From Thermoleophilia bacterium (GTDB lineage Bacteria; Actinomycetota; Thermoleophilia; Gaiellales; Gaiellaceae): DNA of 46,718 nucleotides. The position numbers and the translations under genes are program-made. The notes beneath the pieces were generated by a model. The model worked only from the letters and a program-made list of their open reading frames with translations, was not told the DNA's origin and did not search any database. The first letter of the stretch is position 1. Each line of letters starts with the position of its first letter. The stretch lies in the NCBI GenBank assembly GCA_025934995.1, contig JAICWC010000010.1, positions 1 to 46,718 on the forward strand, given 5' to 3'. Shown here piece after piece: positions 16,782 to 25,094 of this stretch.

Positions 16782-17519
16782 ATGCGTCGCCACATCAATA
16801 CGACCGTTGCGCTGCTTGCGCTCGCGGGGGCCGCGATCTTCGCGGGCGTCTTCCTGCAGTCGTCCAGCGCGAAGTCGGCGACTCACACCGCGACCGTGAA
16901 GATCAACGTCACGGCGAAGGAGTGGGCCTTCACGCTGTCGAGGCGGACCGTTCCGGTCGGGTCGACAGTTGCGTTCAAAGTCACCAACAAGGGCAAGATC
17001 GGCCACAACTTCGTGATCGCCGGGAAGAAGACGAAGCTCCTCGCCCCGGGGAAGAGCCAGACGATCACCGTCAAGTTCGCGAAGAAGGGCAAGTTCAAGT
17101 ACCTGTGCTCCGTCACGGGGCACGCGCGGCTCGGCATGCAGGGCACCTTCGGTGTCGGTGTGACGGCGCCCCCGCCAGGCGGCGGCGGCACCACGACCAC
17201 CACCACGACCGCGCAGGGCACGACCACGACGGCCAACGTCGGGAACGCCAACACGACGGTGCAGGTCACGATGGTCGACTACGGGTTCCAGCTCTCGCAG
17301 GCGACGATCCCGTCCGGTCACGTGACGTTCGTGATCAAGAACACGGGCAGCGACGTGCACAACTTCGACATCAACGGTGTCAAGGCCGGCACGATCCTGT
17401 CCCCCGGCCAGAGCGAGACCTGGACGGTCGCGCTTCCGGCAGGGACGTACCTCTACACCTGTGACGTCCCGTTCCATGTCGACAAGGGCATGACGGGCAC
17501 CTTCCAGGTCACGCCGTAG
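16782..17519 (+). CDS. Tandem two-domain cupredoxin with Thr-rich linker
   Basis: A 245-residue secreted protein with two complete type 1 copper sites: H75, C109, H114, M119 in domain 1 and H193, C227, H232, M237 in domain 2. A signal peptide or N-terminal anchor (about residues 7-30) precedes them. A flexible linker of Pro, Gly and Thr (residues 130-155) joins the domains. GGAAAGGA precedes the ATG. The two sites could pass electrons from the upstream PQQ dehydrogenase to a terminal oxidase. Domain 1 is a close paralogue of the cupredoxin at 11347; domain 2 has a different Cys-His loop (CDVPFH) resembling nitrosocyanin- or sulfocyanin-like sites. A strong terminator follows. Confidence 0.92.
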   Translation: MRRHINTTVALLALAGAAIFAGVFLQSSSAKSATHTATVKINVTAKEWAFTLSRRTVPVGSTVAFKVTNKGKIGHNFVIAGKKTKLLAPGKSQTITVKFAKKGKFKYLCSVTGHARLGMQGTFGVGVTAPPPGGGGTTTTTTTAQGTTTTANVGNANTTVQVTMVDYGFQLSQATIPSGHVTFVIKNTGSDVHNFDINGVKAGTILSPGQSETWTVALPAGTYLYTCDVPFHVDKGMTGTFQVTP

Positions 17520-17532
17520 TTCGCGCGACTGT

Positions 17533-17562
17533 GCCGGGGAAGGCCCGACGGCCTTCCCCGGC
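17533..17562. terminator. Strong hairpin terminator between convergent genes
   Basis: GCCGGGGAAGGCC (17533-17545) pairs perfectly with 17550-17562 around a CGAC loop. It lies 13 bp after the tandem cupredoxin stop and 14 bp before the convergent frameshifted gene, so it can act in both directions. No long U-tract follows, as is common in GC-rich actinobacteria. Confidence 0.7.
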
Positions 17563-17576
17563 GCTCGCGTCTCTCG

Positions 17577-18134
17577 TTACGTCGGCCCTGGATTGACGTC
17601 GTCGCCGCGATGGGCGAAGCCCGTCTCGGGTGACACCTCGAAGGCTTCGAGCGCACCCGCGAGGAGCTCTGCGACGAGCGCCTTCGACCCGGCGACGAAC
17701 GTCGTGCGGAGGTCCGTGTCCGAGCCGAGAAACCAGGCGCGGTCCTCCGGCCACCACAGCGCCGCACGCCAATAGCCGCCGTGTGCGAACCGGTCTTCGA
17801 CGCCGATCGCGTCGTCGAGGCCGCCCGAGCAGAGGTGGTACGTGCGCCCGGGCAGCACGAGCTCGGGAGCCGAGCGCAAACGTTCCGGAAAGCCCCCGTA
17901 GCCGTGCCAGAAGGCGTAGACGCAATCGGCCGCGGTCGTCGTGTGCCGCCCCAGCGACGGTCCCGAAGGCGTCCGCCAGCTCACGCCAGCTGACGTCTTT
18001 GCCGTCGCGCTGCGCGGGATGGAAGATCCGCGCGCAGGACTCGTAGCCCGACGGCACGAGCCGCCGTCGAACGTCCCGCTCCACCGTGCGACGACCCAAT
18101 CGGCGACTGCTGCGTCGCGTGCCGGTGCCAGCAC
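17577..18134 (-). pseudogene. Conserved hypothetical protein with two compensating frameshifts
   Basis: Coding potential switches frame twice. Reading on the minus strand, one frame gives VADWVVARWSGTFDG, then a second gives LVPSGYESCARIFHPAQRDG and VSWRELADAFG. The first frame resumes with ADCVYAFWHGYGGFPE, TYHLCSG and RAALWWPEDRAWFLGSD, and runs to the stop. The breaks lie near 18055-18068 and 17935-17955. The spliced product would resemble an actinobacterial family of unknown function that I recall by its VPxGYxxYxRIxHP segment. GTG 18134 is a plausible start, 14 nt after the PQQ propeller stop. Either sequencing errors or real decay explains it. Confidence 0.6.
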
Positions 18135-18148
18135 CGCGTGCGAGTCGG

Positions 18149-20923
18149 CTAGCGGTGAACCTTGAGCGTCGCGAGCCCGGTGGGGACCGAGTCGCCGAGC
18201 TGCGCCGGCCACGACTTCAGATCGATGCGTCCGCCGGGTACGGCGGCGAAGCGCGAGAACGACTGCCGCTGGTTCTCCCAGAACGTGAGCGTCTTCCCGC
18301 GCGCCGAGGCGGGCAGCGTCATCGAGAAGGCGCCGTTCCCGCTCGGCCAGGTCTCCGAGATCGGCGTGATCACCTTGCCGCCGGCGGCGACGCCGACCAC
18401 GAGGCCGCTGTAGACGGCGCCCGTGTAGGAGCTCGGCTGCTGGACCGTGTAATTCGTGCCGTTACCGAGCTGGATGTTCATCGTCGAGCTCTTCAGCCGC
18501 GCGAAATTGACGTTCTGACCGATGTTGCCGCCGTAGGCCGTGCTGCCGAGCGCGACGCCGACTGCGAGCGACACCGGGTCGGCCGACGTCTCGTCCGAGG
18601 CTGCGAAGAACGACGTGTAATGGCCGTTCGCGTCGCTTGCGGACGAGTGCGTCCAGAAGTCGCGATCCTGCGTGCGCGTGATCACGACGGCGCCCTGGAC
18701 AGGCTTGCCCGACGCGTCGGTGATCGTGCCGGACAGCTGGTACGTGAGCAGCCTCACCTTCGGCGGCACGGCGCCCCGGGTCCCTGCGACTCGGCCCGTG
18801 ATCACCACATGTCCGCCTGAGATCCGGGCGTGCAGGCCGGTGATCGCATAGGCGACGGTGATTCCGCCCTTGGCGCGGAGCAATGCGCTCTTCTGGCCCG
18901 CCGAGACTGCCCTGCCGCCGATCGTGGCCCCGCTCAGCGACGCGATGCGAACGATGCGACGGGCGGGGACCGTCGAATCGGTATCGAACTGGAAGCTGCC
19001 GTTCTTCGCAGTCGCGCGCGGCACGAGGTAGCCGTCGACCCTGACGTGTGCGCCCGCAACGGGACGGCCGCTCCAGAGCACGCGTCCAGTGACCGTCGCG
19101 ACGTTCGACGAGTTCGCCTCCCACGGGCGCACGATCACCGCACCCTGCGCGGCGATGCGCCCTGCGCCGCCGGCGGCGACGGTCTTGTGTGCGCGCGCCT
19201 TGCTGCGTGCCGGTGCCCTGACGCTCTGGAGCGTGCGCGTGACGAGCGGGTGCGGCGACTGCGTTTGCGAGGCGCCGAGCGCGAAGACCTCGAGCTGCGC
19301 GGCCGTTCCGCCGTTCGACGACGTCGGCGTGCCGCCCACCGTGATCGCCACGTACTCCTTGCCGTCCACGGAGTAGATCGACGGGCCGGCCGCGATCTGG
19401 TGGCCGGTCTGGAACGTCCAGAGGACGGTGCCCGTCTTCAGGTTGAACGCGCGCAGGACGCCGTCGCCGCCGCCCGCGAAGCCGAGCCCGCTCTCCGTCG
19501 TCGTGACGCCGCCACGTTCGGGCTCGGGCGTCGTGAACTTCCAGACCTGTTTGCCGGTTGCGACGTTGATCGCGCTGATCGAGCCGTGGTCGTGCCAGCC
19601 CGGGAGCTGCGTGCCGAAGTTGCCGTTCTGAAGGCCGAGGAAGACGTCGCCGAGCGTGAACTTCCGCTTCTTCTGCGTCGGCGTCAGGATCGACTGCACG
19701 TCGACGGCGGCCGTCTCAGACGCTGCGTTGAAGATGTAGTTCGTGTTCGCGTCGTACGCTGCCGGCGAGTAGTTGATTCCGCCGAGCGAGCTCGGGTAGA
19801 CCGCGACCGACTTGCCAGGCTGCAGACGCGGGTGCTCGACGCGATCGATCACCTTGATCCGCTGGTAGATCGGCCGGCCGTTCGCCGCGTCGTAGGCGAA
19901 CCAGTAGCCCTCCATCGTCGCGACGGAGACGATCTTCTCGCTCTTGCCGCCGATCTTCGCGGTGTAGACGAGCGGCGGCTGCGCGGTGTCGTACGACCAC
20001 TCGTTGAAGCCCATCTGCTGCTGCCACCACTTCATCCGGCCCGTGATCAGGTTGACCGCGACGAGCGAGTCGGCGCGGGGGTTGTTCCCCGGACGGACGG
20101 ATGGGAAGTAGAGCGGGGTCGCCGAGCCGGTGCCGAAGTAGAGCGTGTTCGTGCTCGTGTCGACCGTGGTCGGCGTCCACACGACGCCGCCGCCGGCGAG
20201 CGTCGAGCCGCGGCGCCATTCCGTGCCCGCGGGCGGGATCGTCCAGAACGGGTTCGGCCAGGCGGGGCTGAGATCGCTCGTGCGGAACGCCATCACGAAG
20301 CCGCGCACGCCGTATTCCGAGCCTGCGGCGCCGAGGATCAGGCGATGATTCGCGCAGATCGGTGCGCTCGTCTCGGAGTAGCCGGCGTTCGCCGAGGCGC
20401 CCGGCACGGTGCGCGCGATCGGCACCTGCCGTTCGAGCTTTCCCGTCGACGCGTTGATCTGGGCGATCGTCATGTCGAGCGTGAGAATGAAGACGTGACC
20501 GTCGCAGAGCGCGACACCGCGGTTCGCGACGATGCCGAAGTTGTGGAAGACGCCGACGTCGTTCGGCGTCCATCGCCACTTCACCTGGCCGGTCGTCGCG
20601 TCGAGCGCCCAGACGTTGTCGTCGTTCGTCGTCACGTACAGCGTGCCGTTCTTCTCGACCGGATAGGACTGCTCGCCGCGGCGGACGCCCGGATCGATCT
20701 TCTGGAAGTCGACCGTGTAGAGGCGCCCGAGTTGGTCGACGTTTCCGGGCGTGATCGCGGTCAGCGGCGAATGGCGCAACTCGTCGGGTGTGTTGCCGAA
20801 GCCGCCCCAGCCGACATTGGCCAGCGATGCGCCTGACCGGGCGGTCGCGGAACCGAGGAGCGTTCCGAATACGAGAGCGACGGCAACGAGCGACAACGCC
20901 CGGCGGAGCTTGCGCGAAATCAC
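18149..20923 (-). CDS. PQQ-type propeller fused to C-terminal repeat domains, end of Mxa-like operon
   Basis: A 924-residue secreted protein. A signal peptide (about residues 1-30) precedes a quinoprotein propeller of some 550 residues. W-motifs include ALDATTGQVKW, AVNLITGRMKW, INVATGKQVW and FNLKTGTVLW; NEWSYDTAQPP matches the HDxWDxD region. The catalytic Asp position appears to be Asn (GNNPRADS). The last 300 residues contain carboxypeptidase-regulatory-like beta domains (VTGRVLWSGRPVAGAHV and LSGTITDASGKPVQGAVV). The GTG start overlaps the upstream VWA gene stop (GTGA), which fixes the start and makes this the seventh gene of a coupled chain after six MxaRSACKL-like genes. Confidence 0.85.
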   Translation of the reverse strand: MISRKLRRALSLVAVALVFGTLLGSATARSGASLANVGWGGFGNTPDELRHSPLTAITPGNVDQLGRLYTVDFQKIDPGVRRGEQSYPVEKNGTLYVTTNDDNVWALDATTGQVKWRWTPNDVGVFHNFGIVANRGVALCDGHVFILTLDMTIAQINASTGKLERQVPIARTVPGASANAGYSETSAPICANHRLILGAAGSEYGVRGFVMAFRTSDLSPAWPNPFWTIPPAGTEWRRGSTLAGGGVVWTPTTVDTSTNTLYFGTGSATPLYFPSVRPGNNPRADSLVAVNLITGRMKWWQQQMGFNEWSYDTAQPPLVYTAKIGGKSEKIVSVATMEGYWFAYDAANGRPIYQRIKVIDRVEHPRLQPGKSVAVYPSSLGGINYSPAAYDANTNYIFNAASETAAVDVQSILTPTQKKRKFTLGDVFLGLQNGNFGTQLPGWHDHGSISAINVATGKQVWKFTTPEPERGGVTTTESGLGFAGGGDGVLRAFNLKTGTVLWTFQTGHQIAAGPSIYSVDGKEYVAITVGGTPTSSNGGTAAQLEVFALGASQTQSPHPLVTRTLQSVRAPARSKARAHKTVAAGGAGRIAAQGAVIVRPWEANSSNVATVTGRVLWSGRPVAGAHVRVDGYLVPRATAKNGSFQFDTDSTVPARRIVRIASLSGATIGGRAVSAGQKSALLRAKGGITVAYAITGLHARISGGHVVITGRVAGTRGAVPPKVRLLTYQLSGTITDASGKPVQGAVVITRTQDRDFWTHSSASDANGHYTSFFAASDETSADPVSLAVGVALGSTAYGGNIGQNVNFARLKSSTMNIQLGNGTNYTVQQPSSYTGAVYSGLVVGVAAGGKVITPISETWPSGNGAFSMTLPASARGKTLTFWENQRQSFSRFAAVPGGRIDLKSWPAQLGDSVPTGLATLKVHR

Positions 20924-21909
20924 CTGACTGCCGATTGTAAGCCTCTCCTGACCTCCTGCAGAGGGACGAGCGCAGAGAAAAGGAGAAGGAACGCGACGAG
21001 CGCGAGATAGGGCGCGAGCGGCGTGCGGCTCGGCGTCGCCGCAGCCGCGGAGCTCGTCGGTCCGGTGCCGGCAGCGTGACGCAGGTACGAAGCGGCCGCG
21101 CCGACGTCGCCTTCTTCGAACGCACGACCGCCGAGCGCGGAGGCGAGGTCGCCGAGGACGACGCGCCCGAGTGGATCGGGGCGGTATGCACTCTCGGGCT
21201 TGCCGGTCGCTTTGTAGACCTTCTCGTCGCTGCGCCAGAAACGGACCGCGATGAACCGGTACCCGCGCGCCGGCGAGAGCTCGCGCGCGAGCTCCGTCGT
21301 GTCGACCGGATTGCTCTCGCCGTCTGTGAGCAGCACGACGAGCCGTGTGGTCGTCTTCGCGGGGAAGTAGCCGCCGGATGCGATGTCGCCGAGCGCGGAG
21401 TACGTCGTCGCGCGGATGTCGGTTCCGGTCGGCGGTGGGCTCTCGATGGCGACGGCGCGGGCAGCGACGGCGTCGAAGCTCGCGACGTCGGCGACGGGCA
21501 GGAGGTCGGGCAGGACGCGGTCGGTCAGCGTCGCAACGCCGGACGGCACATCGGCGATCGCCGCGCGGAGGCGCTGCGCTGCCGCGACCGCCCGGTCGAG
21601 CCGCGTCGGCGCCGTCGGCGTTGTGGATGCGGCCATCGAGCGCGACGTGTCGATGGCGAAGAGCGCGGCAGCGTCCGTCCGGACCCGAACGCTCGGGTTG
21701 TGCGTCAGCGCGGGCTGCGCGGCAGCGAGGCCGAGGACGACGATCGCCCCGGCGGCGGTCCAAGCCCTCACCGATTGCCGTGGCCCGGGCGGAGCCAGCC
21801 CGAGCGCGCTGCCGACTGCGACGGCGTGACGCTGTCCGGCGGCCCAGGCCGCCAGCGGCAGGACGGCGGCGAGCGCGGCGAGCGCGGCGAGCGGCGTCAG
21901 GAACGTCAT
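20920..21909 (-). CDS. VWA-domain membrane protein, MxaL/BatA-like
   Basis: A 329-residue protein with two N-terminal membrane segments (about residues 5-25 and 48-66), a von Willebrand factor A domain, and a C-terminal membrane helix (about residues 297-315). The MIDAS metal motif is complete at DTSRSM (DxSxS), with LLTDGESN as the later Asp loop. It matches MxaL of methanol dehydrogenase operons in architecture, length and place, or BatA/BatB of aerotolerance operons. MxaL helps to load calcium into the quinoprotein. ATG overlaps the previous stop by one base (TGATG), and the gene runs into the PQQ propeller by GTGA. Confidence 0.85.
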   Translation of the reverse strand: MTFLTPLAALAALAAVLPLAAWAAGQRHAVAVGSALGLAPPGPRQSVRAWTAAGAIVVLGLAAAQPALTHNPSVRVRTDAAALFAIDTSRSMAASTTPTAPTRLDRAVAAAQRLRAAIADVPSGVATLTDRVLPDLLPVADVASFDAVAARAVAIESPPPTGTDIRATTYSALGDIASGGYFPAKTTTRLVVLLTDGESNPVDTTELARELSPARGYRFIAVRFWRSDEKVYKATGKPESAYRPDPLGRVVLGDLASALGGRAFEEGDVGAAASYLRHAAGTGPTSSAAAATPSRTPLAPYLALVAFLLLFSALVPLQEVRRGLQSAVR

Positions 21910-22505
21910 CAGTAGCCGGTCCCCGGGACGCCGCCGCCCGCGCCGCGACGCCCGCCTCGACCGAACGACCCGCCCGGGCCGGTGCCGGTGCGGCTGCCCT
22001 GCGCGGCGGTCAGGCGCAGCATCAGCTCGAGATCGAACTTCGCCGCGACGTTCGTCGGGTCCGCGCGCACGGCATTCGAGAAGTCGGAGATCGCCGCATC
22101 GGCGCCGTTCGAGCCCGCGCCGGCGGCGGACTCGCCGAATGCGAGGATTCCGAGCAGCGTGTCCGCCTGCGACGCGTGTGGGCCGTGAGCGCTCGCCGAG
22201 AGCGCTGTCTCAGCTTGTGAGCGCAGCGTCTGCAGCTCGACGGCGGTGTCGAGGCGGTTGGGCGTCGACTGGGTGATGCGGTACAGGCGCAGCGCGCGAC
22301 GGAACGCGAGGTCGTCGCCGGCGCCGAGCAGGCTGGTCGCCGCGCCGCCGAGCCGCGTCGACGGCGCCCACGTCGCACGGTGGGGTGTCACGGCGTACGT
22401 CGCGTCGCCCTGCGTGAACGCAGTCGGCACGCTCCGCACGTCGCCCGCGAGGAGCGCGGCGAGAACGGCTACCGCAGCGAGGACCGCCGCGCCGGCGATC
22501 TTCAT
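21909..22505 (-). CDS. Small single-TM protein, MxaK-like
   Basis: A 198-residue protein with one N-terminal membrane helix (IAGAAVLAAVAVLAALLAG) and a soluble, mostly helical extracytoplasmic part. A TPR-like segment (ISDFSNAVRADPTNVAAKFDLELMLR, written here in part as AVRADPTNVAAKFDLELML) precedes a Gly/Arg-rich tail. Position between two VWA genes and size match MxaK; TPR-containing BatC is the alternative. The ATG overlaps the upstream VWA stop (ATGA). Confidence 0.75.
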   Translation of the reverse strand: MKIAGAAVLAAVAVLAALLAGDVRSVPTAFTQGDATYAVTPHRATWAPSTRLGGAATSLLGAGDDLAFRRALRLYRITQSTPNRLDTAVELQTLRSQAETALSASAHGPHASQADTLLGILAFGESAAGAGSNGADAAISDFSNAVRADPTNVAAKFDLELMLRLTAAQGSRTGTGPGGSFGRGGRRGAGGGVPGTGY

Positions 22506-23314
22506 CCTGCGCTCCATTCGAGCCGCGGCGACCAGGCTTCGCGCAGCGCGAGCGCCGCCGCCGCTGCGATCGCGAGCAGGAGCAGCACGCCGGGGAACCC
22601 TGTGACGTCGCGGGGCGGCACCTGGTCGAGCGTCGGCGCCTGCGTGACGGGCACCGCGCGTCCGAGCAGGCGCTCGAAGAGCGTCACGTCCTGCGGCGAC
22701 GCGTCGAGGCCGACGACGCGCACCGGAATATCGTCGCGGCGATACGCCGCCATCACGGCGGCGAGCGGCGCCAGGTCCTGCGGGTCGTCGTCGAGGTCGC
22801 TGACGAGCACGACCGTCGGCCGGCGCGACTGCGCCTGCGCGATCGTGTGCGCGAGCTCCATGCCGGACGAGATCCGCGTCCCGGCCGTGAACGTGTTCGT
22901 CCACGGATTGGGCGGGAATGTCGGCGCTGCGCCGAGCTGCGACTCCTGCGGCAGGGTGAAGTAGCGGACGAACGGATCGAGATCCGAGGCCGGAACGCCG
23001 GGCGGTAGCGCTTCGTAGGCGATGTCGGAGAAGACGACGAGCCCGACGCGGGCGCCGCTGTGCGAGAGCGCCGCAAGCGTGCCGCCGATGCGGGCGTACG
23101 TGTCGGTCGAGATGCTCGCCGAGACGTCGAGCACGACGACCGTGCTCGCGTTCCGTGGGAGCGGGACGACGGTGCGCGTCGTCGGGTGCCGCGAGACGAC
23201 CAAGAAGGCGATCGTCGCCCCGAGCGCGACGGCTGCGAGTGCGGCGCGGATCGCGAACGTCAGCCGGCCGGGAGCGCGCAGCCCGGGCGCGTCGGCGAGC
23301 GGGATCGTGCTCAC
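22502..23314 (-). CDS. VWA-domain membrane protein, MxaC-like
   Basis: A 270-residue protein with an N-terminal membrane helix (about residues 19-41), a VWA domain and a C-terminal helix (LLLLAIAAAAALAL). The MIDAS motif is DVSASIS (DxSxS) and the later Asp-rich loop is VSDLDDDPQ. MxaC has this topology and this place between A and K genes. It is somewhat shorter than I recall for MxaC. The GTG start overlaps the upstream stop (GTGA), and its own stop overlaps the MxaK-like ATG. Confidence 0.82.
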   Translation of the reverse strand: MSTIPLADAPGLRAPGRLTFAIRAALAAVALGATIAFLVVSRHPTTRTVVPLPRNASTVVVLDVSASISTDTYARIGGTLAALSHSGARVGLVVFSDIAYEALPPGVPASDLDPFVRYFTLPQESQLGAAPTFPPNPWTNTFTAGTRISSGMELAHTIAQAQSRRPTVVLVSDLDDDPQDLAPLAAVMAAYRRDDIPVRVVGLDASPQDVTLFERLLGRAVPVTQAPTLDQVPPRDVTGFPGVLLLLAIAAAAALALREAWSPRLEWSAG

Positions 23315-24168
23315 CCGGCGCGCTCCGCTTCGACGTCGCTGACGAGTGCGTCGATCGCCTGCGGATCGGGCGGCGGCTCCGACCACGCAAGGTCGCTGAC
23401 CGTAGGACCGAGGCGAACGTTGCGACTCCGCAGGACGCGCGCGAGGAGCGCGAGCGCGCGACGTCGATCGGGAACCGGCCGCGTCTCCGCCTCGCGCACG
23501 AGACGCAACGCCCGGTCGAGCTCGTCGGTCGTGCCCGCGCGTCGACGCCGCCGTCCGACTGCGAGCACCTGAAGGGCGACGAGCGCGGCTGCGCCGGTCG
23601 CGGCGAGGGCGGCGATCACGTCGAGCACCGTCGCCGCCGTCGACGGTGAGATGCGATAGGACGGGGAGGGCGGTGCCGTGTCCGCCGCGAAATGCGGCGT
23701 CGCCCGCGCGAGATCCGCGGCCGCGACGCGGCTTCCGACCCGGAGCTGCGGGGACGTCGACGCGGACGAGGCTGCGCCGCCGCGCGTGGTCGCAGACGCG
23801 TGAACCGGCCGGAGCGTGACCGTCCCGCCGAGGCATTGAGCGCTCAGGCACGCAACGCGCTGCACGATCGAGACCGTCTCGAGCCGGCCGGAGACGGTTC
23901 GCGAGGTGCGTGCAGCGGAGAGCGCGGTCAGCGGCGCGAAGTCGGGGATGACGTGCAGGGTGCTCGGCCGCACCGCGCCCCGGTCGAGCTCGACGTCGAT
24001 GCGCACCGTCGTCGGGTCGCCGAACTGCACGAGCGGCGGCGTGAAGGTCACGTGCAGCGCGAGCGGGGCGCTGGGAGCTCCGCCGGGTGCGGAGTCGGAG
24101 TGTGCGAGCAGCAGGATCGCGACGACTGCGACGCCCGCGGCGACGACGACGACGCCTGCCTGCTTCAT
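23311..24168 (-). CDS. BatD/MxaA-like membrane protein
   Basis: A 285-residue protein with an N-terminal signal-anchor (GVVVVAAGVAVVAILLLA) and an extracytoplasmic beta domain (about residues 35-185) with a Cys pair VACLSAQC. A second membrane helix (about residues 195-218) is followed by a basic cytoplasmic helical tail. The topology and position match MxaA, required for calcium incorporation into methanol dehydrogenase; BatD is the generic alternative. It overlaps both neighbours by four bases. Confidence 0.75.
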   Translation of the reverse strand: MKQAGVVVVAAGVAVVAILLLAHSDSAPGGAPSAPLALHVTFTPPLVQFGDPTTVRIDVELDRGAVRPSTLHVIPDFAPLTALSAARTSRTVSGRLETVSIVQRVACLSAQCLGGTVTLRPVHASATTRGGAASSASTSPQLRVGSRVAAADLARATPHFAADTAPPSPSYRISPSTAATVLDVIAALAATGAAALVALQVLAVGRRRRRAGTTDELDRALRLVREAETRPVPDRRRALALLARVLRSRNVRLGPTVSDLAWSEPPPDPQAIDALVSDVEAERAG

Positions 24169-25094
24169 CGCGACCACCGTCTGCGGCGCCGCTCCTCCGC
24201 CCAGGCGATGAACGCGCCGTCGACCGTCGACGGATCGCTCGCCGCGACCTCCACCACATCGAGGCCGAACGACTCGAGCTCGGCGACGACCGCGTGATAG
24301 CGCTGCTCGTTCTCGTCGCGGCGGCGGCGCACCTGCCTCCGGCTCAGGCGGACGAGCGTCATGTCGCCGGTCCGCGGATCCGCGACGGGGACCGCAACGC
24401 CGGCGACGTCGGGGAAGCTCCGCTCCCAGACCGGGTCCTGGATGACGACCGGCACGACGTCCCAGCCGTGCGCGACCGCGTCTTGCCAGGCCTCGGCCGT
24501 CGTCGGCGCGAGGAAGTCCGACAGGACGAAGACGAACGTCGAGACCGGGAGGCCGGTGCGGTGCTCTTCCAGGAAAGCGATCGAGCGCTCGAGCGTGTCC
24601 TCCGGGGCGCCGAACGGTGTGTCGCCGTTTGCACGTTCGACGACCTGCCATTGCCGGTCCCAGCGGCCCGGCGGCAGCCAGTGCGCCTCGCCGTCGGCGA
24701 AGTCGAGCTCGGCGATGTCGGCGCGCGCGGCCGCCGCACTCGCCGCGATCGCCGCGACCGCCTCGCGCAACGCGACATGCTTCGCAAGCCAGGGGAACGG
24801 CGGCGGGTACAGCGACATCGACGGGCGGCGATCGACGACGACGACGACGCGCGCCGCTTCGTCCGCGGCGTGGTCGCGCACGACGAACTCGTCGCCTCCC
24901 GTCGCCGACGACGCGCGCGCAGACGCGAACCAGTCGATCGAGGTGATCGGGTCGCCGCTCTGATATGGACGCGTCCCGATGACGTCGCCTCCTTGACCGC
25001 GGCGGCGGCTCGGCAGGTCTCCGAACGGAAGCCCGGTCGACCGCCGGCGCGGCACGAGCGGGAACGTCCGCCGCTCGCCGGTCGTCGTGGTCAT
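24165..25094 (-). CDS. DUF58 protein, MxaS-like
   Basis: A 309-residue cytoplasmic DUF58 protein. The DUF58 hallmark GTRPYQSGDPITSIDWFASAR lies near residue 45 (quoted as PYQSGDPITSIDW). A degenerate VWA-like core follows (VVVVDRRPSMSL, FVLSDFLAP). DUF58 proteins occur next to MoxR ATPases almost universally, and MxaS is the member in methanol dehydrogenase clusters. Translation is coupled to the MoxR gene by ATGA and to the MxaA-like gene by ATGA. Confidence 0.88.
   Translation of the reverse strand: MTTTTGERRTFPLVPRRRSTGLPFGDLPSRRRGQGGDVIGTRPYQSGDPITSIDWFASARASSATGGDEFVVRDHAADEAARVVVVVDRRPSMSLYPPPFPWLAKHVALREAVAAIAASAAAARADIAELDFADGEAHWLPPGRWDRQWQVVERANGDTPFGAPEDTLERSIAFLEEHRTGLPVSTFVFVLSDFLAPTTAEAWQDAVAHGWDVVPVVIQDPVWERSFPDVAGVAVPVADPRTGDMTLVRLSRRQVRRRRDENEQRYHAVVAELESFGLDVVEVAASDPSTVDGAFIAWAEERRRRRWSR

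Noticed and set aside
20924-21763. Extension of the PQQ propeller ORF upstream to 21763 (1204 residues)
   Set aside because: The extra part is an Arg/Ala-rich shadow of the VWA gene. The GTGA overlap at 20920-20923 and the signal peptide right after GTG 20923 mark the true start.
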